A DNA stretch of 64,000 nucleotides from Vannielia sp. (GCF_029212645.1 NZ_JARGND010000016.1:1-64000); one strand, 5' to 3'. Counted from the stretch's first letter, positions 17,338 through 26,173 are shown. Made by a program: numbers and translations. Notes: generated by a model not told the origin, from the sequence alone.

Positions 17338-18515
17338 CCACCTATGACAGCTCGTTCGATGGCCAGCTCGATCGCCGCCTCAAAAGCCCTTCGATGCTGA
17401 TCTGGACGATCTGGGCCGCGCTGATGATCTTTATTGTCTGGGCCGCGTTTGCCCGCGTGGATGAGATCGTGCGTGCCCCGGCTGAGCTGGTTTCGGCCTC
17501 GCGCCCGCAAATCATCCAAAACCTCGAAGGCGGGATTTTGGGCGAGCTTGCGGTTTCCGAGGGGGATGTGGTGGAGCCGGGCGATGTGCTGGCACGGCTG
17601 CAAGGCACCGGGTTTCAGACCACGGCTGATGACCTTTCGGACAAGATCACCGCAATGGAAATTCGCCGCCTGCGGCTTGAGGCCGAGATGGCCGGGCAGT
17701 TTGACTTTGACGTGCCTGCCAACCTTTCGGCCCGCAACCCCGAGATCGTGGCTTCTGAGCGCGCTCTTCTGAACGCCCGCCAAACCGATTACGTTGCCCG
17801 CTCGGATGGCGCGCGCAACGTGCTGGAACAGGCCGAGCGCGAAAACGAGTTGATGGAAAACCTGCTCGACGAGCGGGTTGTTGCCCTCATCGAAGTCACC
17901 CGCACCCGCAAGGCGGCTTCGGATGCGCGGGCCAAATATGATGAGGTGATCAGCCAGGCCGAGTTGAAGCGCGCCGATGAATATGCCGAAACGCTGCGCG
18001 AGCTGACGACCCTGCGCCAGCAACTCAAGATCAGCGCCGATCAGCTTGCCCGCACCGAGATTACCTCGCCGATGAAAGGCATCGTCAACAGCGTGTCGGT
18101 TTCAACCATCGGCGGCGTTGTGCGCCCCGGTGAAGAGATTTTGCAGATCATTCCGATGGGGGATGATCTGTTTGTCGAGGCGCGGGTGAAGCCAAAAGAC
18201 ATTGCTTCGGTGCGCCCCGGTCAGGAGGCGACGATCAAGCTTTCGGCCTATGATTACACGATCTACGGCTCGTTGAAGGGGGAGGTGAAATTTGTTTCCG
18301 CCGATACCTTCAAGGACGAGCGCAAGCCGGATGGTGACCCGCATTACCGCGTCACGCTGGCGGTGGATCGCAGCGCCATGACAGAGCGCCAGTCCAGCAT
18401 CGAAATTCGCCCCGGTCTGGTGGCGCAGGTTGAGCTGCACACAGGCGAAAAGACGGTGCTGCAATACCTCACCAAACCGCTGACCAAGGCAGGCGAGGCC
18501 TTCCACGAGCCATAG
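17334..18515 (+). CDS. HlyD-family membrane fusion protein (LapC-like)
   Basis: 393 residues. One N-terminal membrane helix (SMLIWTIWAALMIFIVWAAFA, residues about 19-40) is followed by a lipoyl/barrel-sandwich half (ELVSASRPQIIQNLEGGILGELAVSEGDVVEPGDVLARL), a helical hairpin of about 150 residues, the second lipoyl half (ARTEITSPMKGIVNSVSVSTIGGVVRPGEEILQIIPMGDDLFVEARVKPKDIASVRPGQ) and a beta-barrel C-terminus. It bridges the ABC exporter and the TolC-family channel. Its ATG overlaps the ABC stop, with GGAGG upstream. It ends 8 bases from the convergent peroxidase-like gene. Confidence 0.92.
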   Translation: MTTYDSSFDGQLDRRLKSPSMLIWTIWAALMIFIVWAAFARVDEIVRAPAELVSASRPQIIQNLEGGILGELAVSEGDVVEPGDVLARLQGTGFQTTADDLSDKITAMEIRRLRLEAEMAGQFDFDVPANLSARNPEIVASERALLNARQTDYVARSDGARNVLEQAERENELMENLLDERVVALIEVTRTRKAASDARAKYDEVISQAELKRADEYAETLRELTTLRQQLKISADQLARTEITSPMKGIVNSVSVSTIGGVVRPGEEILQIIPMGDDLFVEARVKPKDIASVRPGQEATIKLSAYDYTIYGSLKGEVKFVSADTFKDERKPDGDPHYRVTLAVDRSAMTERQSSIEIRPGLVAQVELHTGEKTVLQYLTKPLTKAGEAFHEP

Positions 18516-18523
18516 GGCCTCGG

Positions 18524-19525
18524 CTAGGTTTTTGCCGTGAGGTCGAGCACCGATTGCGGCGGGGTCCAGCCTGTGCCTTCACCGGCAAATGGGTCAACCC
18601 GGCTCTTGAGCGCGGCGATCAGCCCCATCACCCCTTCGCCAAACAACCGCCCGCCAAGTGGCCCCAGCCCCGAGCGCCCGGCCATCAGGGAGCGCTCGCG
18701 CATCAGGTAAAACCACAGCGGCGTGCGCTTGTGCAGATCATGCCCCACCACCACCTCGCCGGTGGTGCCACGGTTCAGATCGGTGCGATCAAGGAAAGTC
18801 ATGAAGGGCATGTGGCCCGGCTGCGCGGCGGCGTTGTCGCGCTGGCGCAGCGCGGTGAGCACGCCTTGTGCGGTGGGCACGTTGAGCCAATAGGCCATGG
18901 AGAGGATCTGCGCGGCGGGTTGGCCCTTCGGCGGCGCAGCGGCGAGGAGCGCGTAGGCAAATTCCAGCGGCAGCGGTGGTGCTCCGGCGGCCTCGGCGGC
19001 CATGGCGTAGATCGGCGCACGGCTTTCGCGCAGGGCAGCAAGGGTGTTTGCCTCGCATAGCGCGGGAAGAAGGCGATGGATCAGGAGCCAGTAAAACGCA
19101 TCCGTCGGCGCTTCGCAGGCGGCGAGGGTGGCCAGCATTTGGGCCGCAGCCGGGCTGGGAGCCGGCCGGGCGCGGGGGGCCAAAGTGCCGATCACGCGGA
19201 AATTCTCGGCCACATCGTCGCGGTCGAGCGGGACAAGGGTAGAGGCGTGCAGATCCGGGCGCGGTGTGTCGCGGGCCTTGGCCGCATCACAAAGGCACAG
19301 CAACGTGGGCAGCGCGATCTCTGCCAGCGCAAGGAGAGGCGGGGCGAGGGGCGGGGCGGCTTCATCGGTCTCGTCCATCGCGTTACCAAGGCGCGTCAAC
19401 ACCCGGTTCAGCTCCAGCCGCTCTTCAGCGGCAGCATCGGCAAACAGGTAGCCCGGCCGCAGTTCGCTGGCCTCATTATCCGAGGTTTTGTAATCAAACT
19501 CGCCCGTGTGAAGGCAAAAGCGCAC
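18524..19525 (-). CDS. Divergent animal-heme-peroxidase-like protein, probably catalytically degenerate
   Basis: 333 residues, no signal peptide. The C-terminal part resembles bacterial members of the animal heme peroxidase family: FYWLLIHRLLPALCEANTLAALRESRAPIY corresponds to their YQWIVxxDFLPRI...VL..GRRFY, PLPLEFAYALLAAA to MPVEFSVAAYRFGHS, and RTPLWFYLMRERSLMAGRSGLGPLGGRLFGEGVMGLI to PLWYYILREAE...LGPVGGRIVAEVFIGLL. The proximal histidine expected in the RFGHS position is absent (ALLAAAPPK) and the N-terminal distal-histidine half is missing or unrecognisable. I infer a non-enzymatic or partner protein. It is the last gene of the operon with the subtilase, PAP2-like and regulator genes (81-base gap). 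Assignment is by remembered family pattern only. Confidence 0.5.
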   Translation of the reverse strand: MRFCLHTGEFDYKTSDNEASELRPGYLFADAAAEERLELNRVLTRLGNAMDETDEAAPPLAPPLLALAEIALPTLLCLCDAAKARDTPRPDLHASTLVPLDRDDVAENFRVIGTLAPRARPAPSPAAAQMLATLAACEAPTDAFYWLLIHRLLPALCEANTLAALRESRAPIYAMAAEAAGAPPLPLEFAYALLAAAPPKGQPAAQILSMAYWLNVPTAQGVLTALRQRDNAAAQPGHMPFMTFLDRTDLNRGTTGEVVVGHDLHKRTPLWFYLMRERSLMAGRSGLGPLGGRLFGEGVMGLIAALKSRVDPFAGEGTGWTPPQSVLDLTAKT

Positions 19526-19606
19526 GTTCTCTATCCTTCTTTAATGTTCAGTCTCATGCCCTTCCCCCGGCGCGGAAATCCCATGCGCCGGGGGCGGGAG
19601 CCTTCG

Positions 19607-21802
19607 TTACCTTTGCTCGGCCATCGCCAGCACTTGTGGCGGCAACGCGCGGGTGCCAAGGCGCGCACGCTGGCTGGCGACACCGGCCACCGGCCAGACC
19701 TCGGGGTTGGGTGGGCCGCTGCCCATCAACTCTTCGGCCAGATGGCGGGCAAACTGGGGCGCGGCCACGGAGGAGCCGTTCATCGCCACCCGGCTGCCCG
19801 AGGCTGCCCCTGCGGCGATCACCCCCGCAGCCACTTTTGAGCGATCCGCTTCCGCCGAAGCATCCGGCTGGCGCATCGTGGGCGAACTGGCGGCACCGTA
19901 AGCGGCCGAGGCCCGCTCTTTATGGCCGCCGACGGGTGCATATTTGAGGCTTTCCTTTGGATTGCGTGTCATCGAGGGGCCAATCACGGTGCTGGCCCGG
20001 CCTGTGGCGATGCCGTTCAAGGAGCCGGAGCGGCGCACCACGGACGGGCCGCTATCCTCGTGGTTGATGTCGCCGCCTGCATCCCAGCGCTCATAAAGCG
20101 GGTCATCAAAATAGCTTTGGCGGCCTTGCCTGCGGTAACCAAGCGGCGCGTCATCACGCTGAATCCAGGCTTCTATCTTTTCGCCCTCGGAGATGCGCGC
20201 CTTCAGCTCTACCAGCCAAAGCCCCGAGGGCGCAGGCTCTTGCTTGGAGGCGGCGGGCATGGAGGACGGGGTGAGCGCGATCAGCACGCGCTTCTTGCGG
20301 GCAATCCCATCGCTGGCGGGGTTGCCGCGCTGTCGATCGAGCGAGATACGCCCGATCACTGAGGCAGGGTCGCCCGCCGGGTGCATCACCAGCGCCTGGC
20401 TGGGGCCAAGGCCCTGCACCCGGATCGCGCTACCGCCCGGCGGGGTGATCCACAGCTCAAGGCCCGAGGCATCACGGGGCATCCAGATTTCGAGAAAATT
20501 CGGGCTTTCATCGCCCGGCTGAACCCGCCACGGCAAGGTGAGCGCGGTTTTATCGCCGCGCCCGGAGGCTGGCCCCGCAATCTCGGCGTGGCCGCGTGCC
20601 AGCACCCGGTTGCCCGAGGGCAGAATCACCTCGACCACCGCGCGCGTGGGCTTGGTTGGGAACTGCTCTGCCAGCCGGTCAAGATGCGCCTGCACCAGCG
20701 TATCAATCGCCCGTTCCAGAAAGTGCAGCCCGTTGTGCGGCCCGCCCGAAAGCGCATAGGAAAAGTTGATCACCACCGGGATCGGGAAGCCCTCGACCTG
20801 TGACATGAGGAAGGCCCGTTCAAGGATATGCGCCACCCCGGCCATCACGAAAGGGGAGACATAGGCGCCAGAGGTATTGAGCGTGACCGTCGCAGGAAGC
20901 TGCACGGTGAGCAGCCGCAGATCATCCGGCCCATCCCCCGCCGCGAGCGAGCACACATGGGTTCCGTGAGAAAGCCGTTGCGCCACCGTGTGCACGCCCA
21001 TCCGGCGAAAATCAGCGAGCCCGAGCGCGGTGAGCTTTTCGTGCTCGGGGGCGGGGCCTGAAGCGAGGGCCGCATCGATCTCGGGCTTGGTCAGCTCGCG
21101 GCCAAAGGGCACCGTGGTGGTGCCAGTGGGCGCGGCGGCGTCTTGCACCCAGGCAAAATCGAGCCGGGTGTTCTTGGCGCTGTCCTGAAAGGCCTCATGC
21201 AGCGGATTGATCCCGTCATCGACAATGCCCACGATCACAGCGGTGCTCTCGGAAAGACCTTGTGCGGTATAGCCCACCTGCTGCGCGGCCCGCTCGGGAA
21301 GGGAAGATTTGCGCAGGGGCGCGCGGTAGTGGAGGGCGTCGCGCAGGCTGAGGGCGGCGTTATCCTCGGCCTCCTCGCGGCTGGCCTCGGTTTCTTCCTC
21401 GGCGGCGGAGCGCGGCGGCGCCTCCTCAGCGGCGGCGGTGGTGGCCTCTTCGGCGGAGGGGGCGAGGGCGGAAAAGCTGTTGTCTGCCGGATCAAACGGC
21501 GCGATGGATTGCACGGCGGCCTGCACCAGACCATCCGGGCCATCGGGCGCAGACGCGGTGGTGAGGGCGACCACCGGCGCGGCCCCCTCGGCCTTGAACG
21601 GCTCTGGCAGGTCTTCGATCCGGCCCGCCTGAAACGTTTCGACCGTGAACATGTAGCGAAAGTCATCCGGGTCTTCGATGTCTTCCATGCGGGTGAGATC
21701 AAAGTCGAGCGCATAGCGCAGCGACCAGGCCGAATAGGGATCAAACATCGCGGTGACGCCGTTTGGATCATCCTCCGGGGTGAATGCGTAACTCTTTGTC
21801 AT
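19607..21802 (-). CDS. S8 (subtilisin) family serine peptidase without signal peptide
   Basis: 731 residues. The catalytic triad is visible: Asp in VIVGIVDDGINPLHEAF (Asp195), His in RLSHGTHVCSLAAGD, and Ser in MNGSSVAAPQFARHLAEEL near the C-terminus. In the Asp motif the usual Thr/Ser after Asp is replaced by Asp. The first ~180 residues hold a globular acidic part and a Glu/Ala-rich low-complexity stretch (about 117-150), not a recognisable I9 propeptide. A ~150-residue insert between His and Ser regions is rich in beta strands. No Sec/Tat signal is seen, so it acts in the cytoplasm or leaves by another route. It lies 39 bases after the PAP2-like gene in the same operon. Family assignment is firm; the substrate is unknown. 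Confidence 0.85.
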   Translation of the reverse strand: MTKSYAFTPEDDPNGVTAMFDPYSAWSLRYALDFDLTRMEDIEDPDDFRYMFTVETFQAGRIEDLPEPFKAEGAAPVVALTTASAPDGPDGLVQAAVQSIAPFDPADNSFSALAPSAEEATTAAAEEAPPRSAAEEETEASREEAEDNAALSLRDALHYRAPLRKSSLPERAAQQVGYTAQGLSESTAVIVGIVDDGINPLHEAFQDSAKNTRLDFAWVQDAAAPTGTTTVPFGRELTKPEIDAALASGPAPEHEKLTALGLADFRRMGVHTVAQRLSHGTHVCSLAAGDGPDDLRLLTVQLPATVTLNTSGAYVSPFVMAGVAHILERAFLMSQVEGFPIPVVINFSYALSGGPHNGLHFLERAIDTLVQAHLDRLAEQFPTKPTRAVVEVILPSGNRVLARGHAEIAGPASGRGDKTALTLPWRVQPGDESPNFLEIWMPRDASGLELWITPPGGSAIRVQGLGPSQALVMHPAGDPASVIGRISLDRQRGNPASDGIARKKRVLIALTPSSMPAASKQEPAPSGLWLVELKARISEGEKIEAWIQRDDAPLGYRRQGRQSYFDDPLYERWDAGGDINHEDSGPSVVRRSGSLNGIATGRASTVIGPSMTRNPKESLKYAPVGGHKERASAAYGAASSPTMRQPDASAEADRSKVAAGVIAAGAASGSRVAMNGSSVAAPQFARHLAEELMGSGPPNPEVWPVAGVASQRARLGTRALPPQVLAMAEQR

Positions 21803-21841
21803 GGCTTACCTTTCTGGGCTGAGGCGAGGGAATGGTGCAGA

Positions 21842-22999
21842 TCAGATATCTGCCCATTCCTCCCGTGCCTTGCCCCAGAGCCAGTTGAACAGCGGAGCCG
21901 GGGTGACGCCTTCAACCGCATTCCCACGGGTGATGAGGGTGCCAAATTCCTTTGGCGTGTCGGTGGCCAGATCATAGACCTTGGAGAGGTGGAAATCCTC
22001 GTCGTCCACGCCGGGGCCGTTGAACGCGGTTTCCTTCACTTCCGCCCCGGTTGCCCCCGCCCGTTGTGCGAGATAATCCGCCAGCGCAAGGCCAAGCGCC
22101 GCCCCTGCAAAGCTGTCTGCCGGGAAGTGAACGCCTGCCACCGTGCGGTTGACCGCGATCCTTGCGGCCTGGGCCAGCAGCATTTCGCTTTGCTTTGGAA
22201 GCTGCGCCTTTCCCTTCATCAGATGCACCAGCGTTTGGCCAACGATATGGGCTTCGGTGGCGTGGCCCGAGGGCAAAGCGCCGTGACCGGGCGTTTGGAT
22301 CATGGGCATAAGCTGGCCCGAGTAGCGGTCAGGGCGCAGGCACGCGAGGCGGTGCTTGCACTGGAGCACCACGTTGGAGGCGATCGCCTGCACCAGCGCG
22401 ATCAGCTCGATGGTGTATTTGTGCCTGCCCGCACGCAGCCCGAGGATCGGCTGGAAAAACTCGGTCGGGTAGCCGATCTGGTTGAGGATTTCGCCCGCCC
22501 GGTCAGGCCGCAGATCAGCGTAATTATGAACCAGAGCGGTTTGCGCGAGGAAATCATCGGGCGACGGCCGGGTGAGTTTGGCCAGCCGGTGATACTGTGC
22601 GCCCGGCGCATTATCCGAATCTCCGCCCGTGTTTTCAAGGGAATAGACGGCGGCGCTTTCACCAGACCCTGTCACCGTGATATTGCCCATCAACTCGCCG
22701 CCGATCATGGTGACGCGCTCAACGGCGCCCCATTCCTCAAGGGTGGCAATGGCATTTGCGGGCATGGCTGTGGGCGCGGCGGCAATGGCCTCATAGGTCC
22801 CGACAATGCCATCCCGCGCGGTGAGGATGGCCTGCGACAGAGAGCCCGAATACCCCGCGCCAACGCCCGATACGCCGCTCACGCCCGACACACCGCTCAC
22901 CCCTGAAACGCCGCTCACCCCTGAAACCCCCGAAACGCCGCTCACCCCTGAAACGCCGCTTACGCCGGAAACACCCGACACACTTGATGCAATAGACAT
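21842..22999 (-). CDS. PAP2 / vanadium-dependent haloperoxidase-fold protein with Val-Ser-Gly repeat N-terminus
   Basis: 385 residues. The protein opens MSIASS followed by 13 Val-Ser-Gly triplets and then VGAGYSG. The rest is the acid phosphatase/haloperoxidase fold: motif 1 KHRLACLRP (K-x6-RP), motif 2 LPSGHAT (PSGH), motif 3 NRTVAGVHFPAD (fits SRx5Hx3D with Ser replaced by Asn). All anion-binding residues are therefore kept. The segment order and the QYHRLAKLTRPSPDDFLAQ lead resemble vanadium-dependent haloperoxidase-related proteins rather than membrane lipid phosphatases, and no membrane helices are evident. It could be a haloperoxidase or a phosphatase. It starts 25 bases after the regulator stop codon. 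Confidence 0.8.
   Translation of the reverse strand: MSIASSVSGVSGVSGVSGVSGVSGVSGVSGVSGVSGVSGVSGVSGVGAGYSGSLSQAILTARDGIVGTYEAIAAAPTAMPANAIATLEEWGAVERVTMIGGELMGNITVTGSGESAAVYSLENTGGDSDNAPGAQYHRLAKLTRPSPDDFLAQTALVHNYADLRPDRAGEILNQIGYPTEFFQPILGLRAGRHKYTIELIALVQAIASNVVLQCKHRLACLRPDRYSGQLMPMIQTPGHGALPSGHATEAHIVGQTLVHLMKGKAQLPKQSEMLLAQAARIAVNRTVAGVHFPADSFAGAALGLALADYLAQRAGATGAEVKETAFNGPGVDDEDFHLSKVYDLATDTPKEFGTLITRGNAVEGVTPAPLFNWLWGKAREEWADI
22865..22981 (-). repeat. 13 x 9-bp tandem repeat encoding (Val-Ser-Gly)13
   Basis: Thirteen consecutive nonamers on the minus strand, each coding V-S-G. Two main types (GTTTCAGGG and GTGAGCGGC) alternate over most of the tract, so an 18-base super-unit is visible. 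Copy-number changes would keep the reading frame and alter only tail length. Confidence 0.95.
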
Positions 23000-23024
23000 G
23001 CTTTAATCCTTTGTTCTAATAGCT

Positions 23025-24731
23025 TTAATTTGGAACCCCTGCCTCCCGCAGGGCCTTTGCCCAGTCCCGCCCTGACTCAAATTCGGCGGCTGGGTGGTCT
23101 CGTAAATACTGGCGGATATTAAAGCCCGGATCAGCCCGCATAAGGGTTTCGGCGCTGTCGCGCGCCTCTTCCATCCGGTCGAGAAAATAGAGCGCCACAA
23201 CCTTGGCGCGCAGCGTTGAGGTGTGGCGACGGTTGGCCCGCATTGAACGATCCGCCATTTCCAGCGCGCCCTGATAATCGCCCGCTGTGAGCCTCGCGGC
23301 GGCGGCGAGCGCATCAAAATAGTAGGAATGCGGATCAAGCGGTGAAAGGGCGCGGGCGCGGTTGGTGTAGTTTACCGCGCCTTCCCCATCGTCCGTGAAG
23401 GCATGAAGCACGCCCTTGAGCAACCATGCCATCGCGTTGTTCGGATCAAGCTCAATGGCGTCGTCAAAGCGACGCATGGCAATGTCATGGCGGCGCAGCA
23501 GGTTGTTGTTGACCAGCCCATCCATGGTGAGCGCGAAGGAGTTATCCGGCTCGATATCCAGCGCCCGCGCGGTGTGGTCGCGGGCTGTGCGGGTGTCATC
23601 ATCGTGGCGCGAAGACCAGCCCTGAACGACCGAAAGTACATGCCATTTGCCCAACCAGCCATGCAACACGGCGCTGTCAGGCACGCGGGTGATCACCTCT
23701 TCGAGGTAGGTCTTCGACTTGGCAAAACTCTGCACCGAAAGCCGGTGCATGAGGGTGATGGATGACATCAAAATCGCGTGGCTATCCACATCGGGCAATG
23801 GCGCGGAACCGGCCAGATCCAGCGAGGTATCCATCACCGCGCGGCCAATTTCACCCGCCAGGTTAAGCACCAGATCATCACCGCCTTTGAGAAACTCTAG
23901 CGTGGAGCCGGAAAGCTCGCGCGTCCAGCCGATGCGGCCGGTGGCGGTGTCGATGAAATCGGCGTTGAGGATGATTTTATCACCGGTTGTCCGATAGTTA
24001 CCGCACACGACATAATCGGCGTCCAACGACTCGCGGATTTCATCAAGCGCGATGGTGCGGGCATCCATCCGGCGGCTGGAAAGGTGCGAAATGACGTCAA
24101 GAAGATGGCTGCGGGACAGGGTGCGCGACAGTTCTTCCGAGATCATATCACCCAGCTGCGCCGGGCCTTGATAACCACGGGCGGTGGCAAATGGCAGGAT
24201 CGCAATGGAGGGGTGCAGGTGCCCCCCGCGTGACAGGATTTCCTGTGCCATACGGCCCGGACGGCCACGCGCCACGGCTGAAAGCAACGTGCGGTTTGAG
24301 CGCCGTTGGACAGTGATCCACTCCTCAAAACCGGCTTCGGCGATCTCGGTGCCTTCGAGGAAATCGCCGTCTTCCAGCATGCCGGTGATGCGTACCCTGG
24401 TCAGCCGGATTTGTACTTCGGTATTGTTGACCTCGAAGAGGGCGGCGAAGTGATCTCCAAACAGGGTGCGCAGATCGGTCAGCGCACGGCGAAGGCTGGC
24501 GCGGCCATGTTCGTGCCCGGAGCGGCCCCATAGCATGTCTTGCAGCCAGGCGCGGGTGCGCGCGCCCTCGGGGGCGGTCGCGAGCATGGCGAGGAGCGCG
24601 CGGATTTTGGTGGAGCGCACCTTGATCTCGTCGCCGTCTTCCCACGAAAGAGCAAACACACCGAAAAGACGGATGCAAAGCACGCCGTGATGCGCACCTT
24701 GATCGCCTTCGATATCATCGTTGCGGTTCAT
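23025..24731 (-). CDS. Winged-helix (SARP/OmpR-type) regulator with TolB-like and TPR domains
   Basis: 568 residues from the ATG at 24731 (MNRNDDIEGD), which has GGGGGA about 6 bases upstream; in-frame starts at 24743 and 24764 are possible. Residues about 20-120 form an OmpR/SARP-like winged helix (VLCIRLFGVFALSWEDG, VRSTKIRALLAMLATAPEG, RTRAWLQDMLWG, ASLRRALTDLRTLFG). A TolB/CyaA-associated domain follows (HPSIAILPFATARGYQGPAQLGDMISEELSRTLSR...DADYVVCGNYRTTGDKIILNADFID), and then TPR repeats to the end. There is no receiver domain. Such regulators sense a signal through the C-terminal half and usually control adjacent genes. It is the first gene of the operon and is divergent from the glycerate kinase gene. 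Confidence 0.82.
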   Translation of the reverse strand: MNRNDDIEGDQGAHHGVLCIRLFGVFALSWEDGDEIKVRSTKIRALLAMLATAPEGARTRAWLQDMLWGRSGHEHGRASLRRALTDLRTLFGDHFAALFEVNNTEVQIRLTRVRITGMLEDGDFLEGTEIAEAGFEEWITVQRRSNRTLLSAVARGRPGRMAQEILSRGGHLHPSIAILPFATARGYQGPAQLGDMISEELSRTLSRSHLLDVISHLSSRRMDARTIALDEIRESLDADYVVCGNYRTTGDKIILNADFIDTATGRIGWTRELSGSTLEFLKGGDDLVLNLAGEIGRAVMDTSLDLAGSAPLPDVDSHAILMSSITLMHRLSVQSFAKSKTYLEEVITRVPDSAVLHGWLGKWHVLSVVQGWSSRHDDDTRTARDHTARALDIEPDNSFALTMDGLVNNNLLRRHDIAMRRFDDAIELDPNNAMAWLLKGVLHAFTDDGEGAVNYTNRARALSPLDPHSYYFDALAAAARLTAGDYQGALEMADRSMRANRRHTSTLRAKVVALYFLDRMEEARDSAETLMRADPGFNIRQYLRDHPAAEFESGRDWAKALREAGVPN

Positions 24732-24910
24732 AGAATCCCCCATCGCCCTGGCCAAGGTTAGCAAGGCGGTGGGGCAATCCTAGCCTACTTCACGTTTTTT
24801 TCACGCCGCTAGGGAAAGCGCGGGGTGAAAAACCGGGCAACTGCCATGCTGTGGGGGCAAACCCGGCGCGCGTGGCTGGTCTTGGGGCAAAGCATGGGTG
24901 AGGATAGGGT

Positions 24911-26173
24911 ATGGATATGAACGAAGCGTTAGCAACCCGCCGTGCTGCCCTGCGAGAGCGGGCTTTTGAGATTTTTCAGGCCGGGGTAGCCGCGGCTGAC
25001 CCTGAAGCGGCGGTGGCGCGGGCGCTGGAGGCGCGTCCGTGGAGTGGCAAGGTGTTGATTGCCGTCGGAAAAGCGGCCCCCGCCATGGCCCGCGCCGCGC
25101 TGGAGCGGGTGGGGCCGGTTGAGGCGGCTCTGGTGGTGACAAACCCTGAGAATGCTACTGAGATAGCGGGGGCTGAGGTGATTGTGGCGGCTCATCCGGT
25201 GCCTGATGCGGGTGGATTGAAAGCGGGCCGCAGAGTACTGGAATTGCTTGAAAATCTCGGAAGTGGCGAAGATGTTTTAGCGTTGATTTCCGGGGGCGGG
25301 TCGGCTTTGTTGCCGGCGCCGGTGGAAGGGGTGAGCCTTGAGGACAAGGCATCGGTCAACGCTTTGCTGCTGGGATCGGGGGCCGATATCCACCAGATGA
25401 ACGAAGTGCGCCAACAGCTAAGCCTTTTAAAAGGTGGAGGTTTTTTGCGTGCAGCGGGGCCGGGGCGGGTGCGGGCTTTGGTGCTTTCGGATGTGTTGGG
25501 GGATGATCTTTCGACCATTGCCAGCGGGTTGACGGCGGGGCCGATTGGGACACGGGAAAGTGCTGCGGATTTATGCCAAGAGCTGGGGATTTGGGAGCAA
25601 TTGCCGGACTCGGTGAAAGCGCATCTTTCCAATCCTGATCAAGAGGATGCAAGCCTTCCTGAATGTGAGAATGAGATCATCGGGTCTAACGCTGTGAGCC
25701 TTGCGGCGATGGCGGAGGCGGCAGGGGTTGAGGCGGAGGAGGTTGCGCTGGAGGGTAACGTGAAGGATGCGGCGGAAGTTATTGTAAAGGCGGGATATAA
25801 TGCCGATACGCTGCTTTATGGCGGCGAAACGACGGTGCGGTTGTGTGACGCTCCGGGGCTTGGGGGGCGGAATCAGCAGTTGGCGTTAACCATTGCGGGG
25901 CTGGCGGACTGGCCGGCGCCTTGGGTGTTTTTGTCGGGCGGAACGGATGGGCGGGACGGGCCGACGGATGCGGCGGGCGGGTTGGTGGATGACACCAGTG
26001 CCACGCGGCTCAAAGAGGCGGGGATTGACCTGCACGAGCACCTGGCGCGCAACGATGCCTACACCGCCCTCAAGGCCGTGGGAGACCTGCTGATGACGGG
26101 CGGGACCGGCACCAATGTGGCCGATCTACAGGTGATGCTACGTGAGAAAAGCCCGGCGGAACCAGAGACTTAG
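24911..26173 (+). CDS. Glycerate 2-kinase (MOFRL/DUF4147 family)
   Basis: 420 residues of the class II glycerate kinase family (also named TtuD/GckA or, historically, hydroxypyruvate reductase). Visible signatures: VLIAVGKAAPAMARAAL near residue 50, NPENATEIAGAEVIVAAHPVPDAGG, VLALISGGGSALLPAPVEGVSLEDKASVNALLLGSGADIHQMNEVRQQLS and the C-terminal MOFRL block GGETTVRL...GGRNQQLAL...FLSGGTDGRDGPTDAAGGLVDD. It phosphorylates D-glycerate with ATP, linking glyoxylate, serine-cycle or tartrate catabolism to glycolysis. The start at 24911 is followed by a second ATG two codons on. Its stop overlaps the convergent small membrane protein gene. Confidence 0.9.
   Translation: MDMNEALATRRAALRERAFEIFQAGVAAADPEAAVARALEARPWSGKVLIAVGKAAPAMARAALERVGPVEAALVVTNPENATEIAGAEVIVAAHPVPDAGGLKAGRRVLELLENLGSGEDVLALISGGGSALLPAPVEGVSLEDKASVNALLLGSGADIHQMNEVRQQLSLLKGGGFLRAAGPGRVRALVLSDVLGDDLSTIASGLTAGPIGTRESAADLCQELGIWEQLPDSVKAHLSNPDQEDASLPECENEIIGSNAVSLAAMAEAAGVEAEEVALEGNVKDAAEVIVKAGYNADTLLYGGETTVRLCDAPGLGGRNQQLALTIAGLADWPAPWVFLSGGTDGRDGPTDAAGGLVDDTSATRLKEAGIDLHEHLARNDAYTALKAVGDLLMTGGTGTNVADLQVMLREKSPAEPET

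Noticed and set aside
22865-22981. Short tandem repeat considered as a CRISPR-like array
   Set aside because: The units are 9 bases, in frame and contiguous without spacers; they encode Val-Ser-Gly.
25140-25900. Part of the glycerate kinase gene with more A/T at third positions than its neighbours, considered as a sign of transfer
   Set aside because: The protein is a normal full-length family member and the change is mild; no boundary or mobile element is seen.
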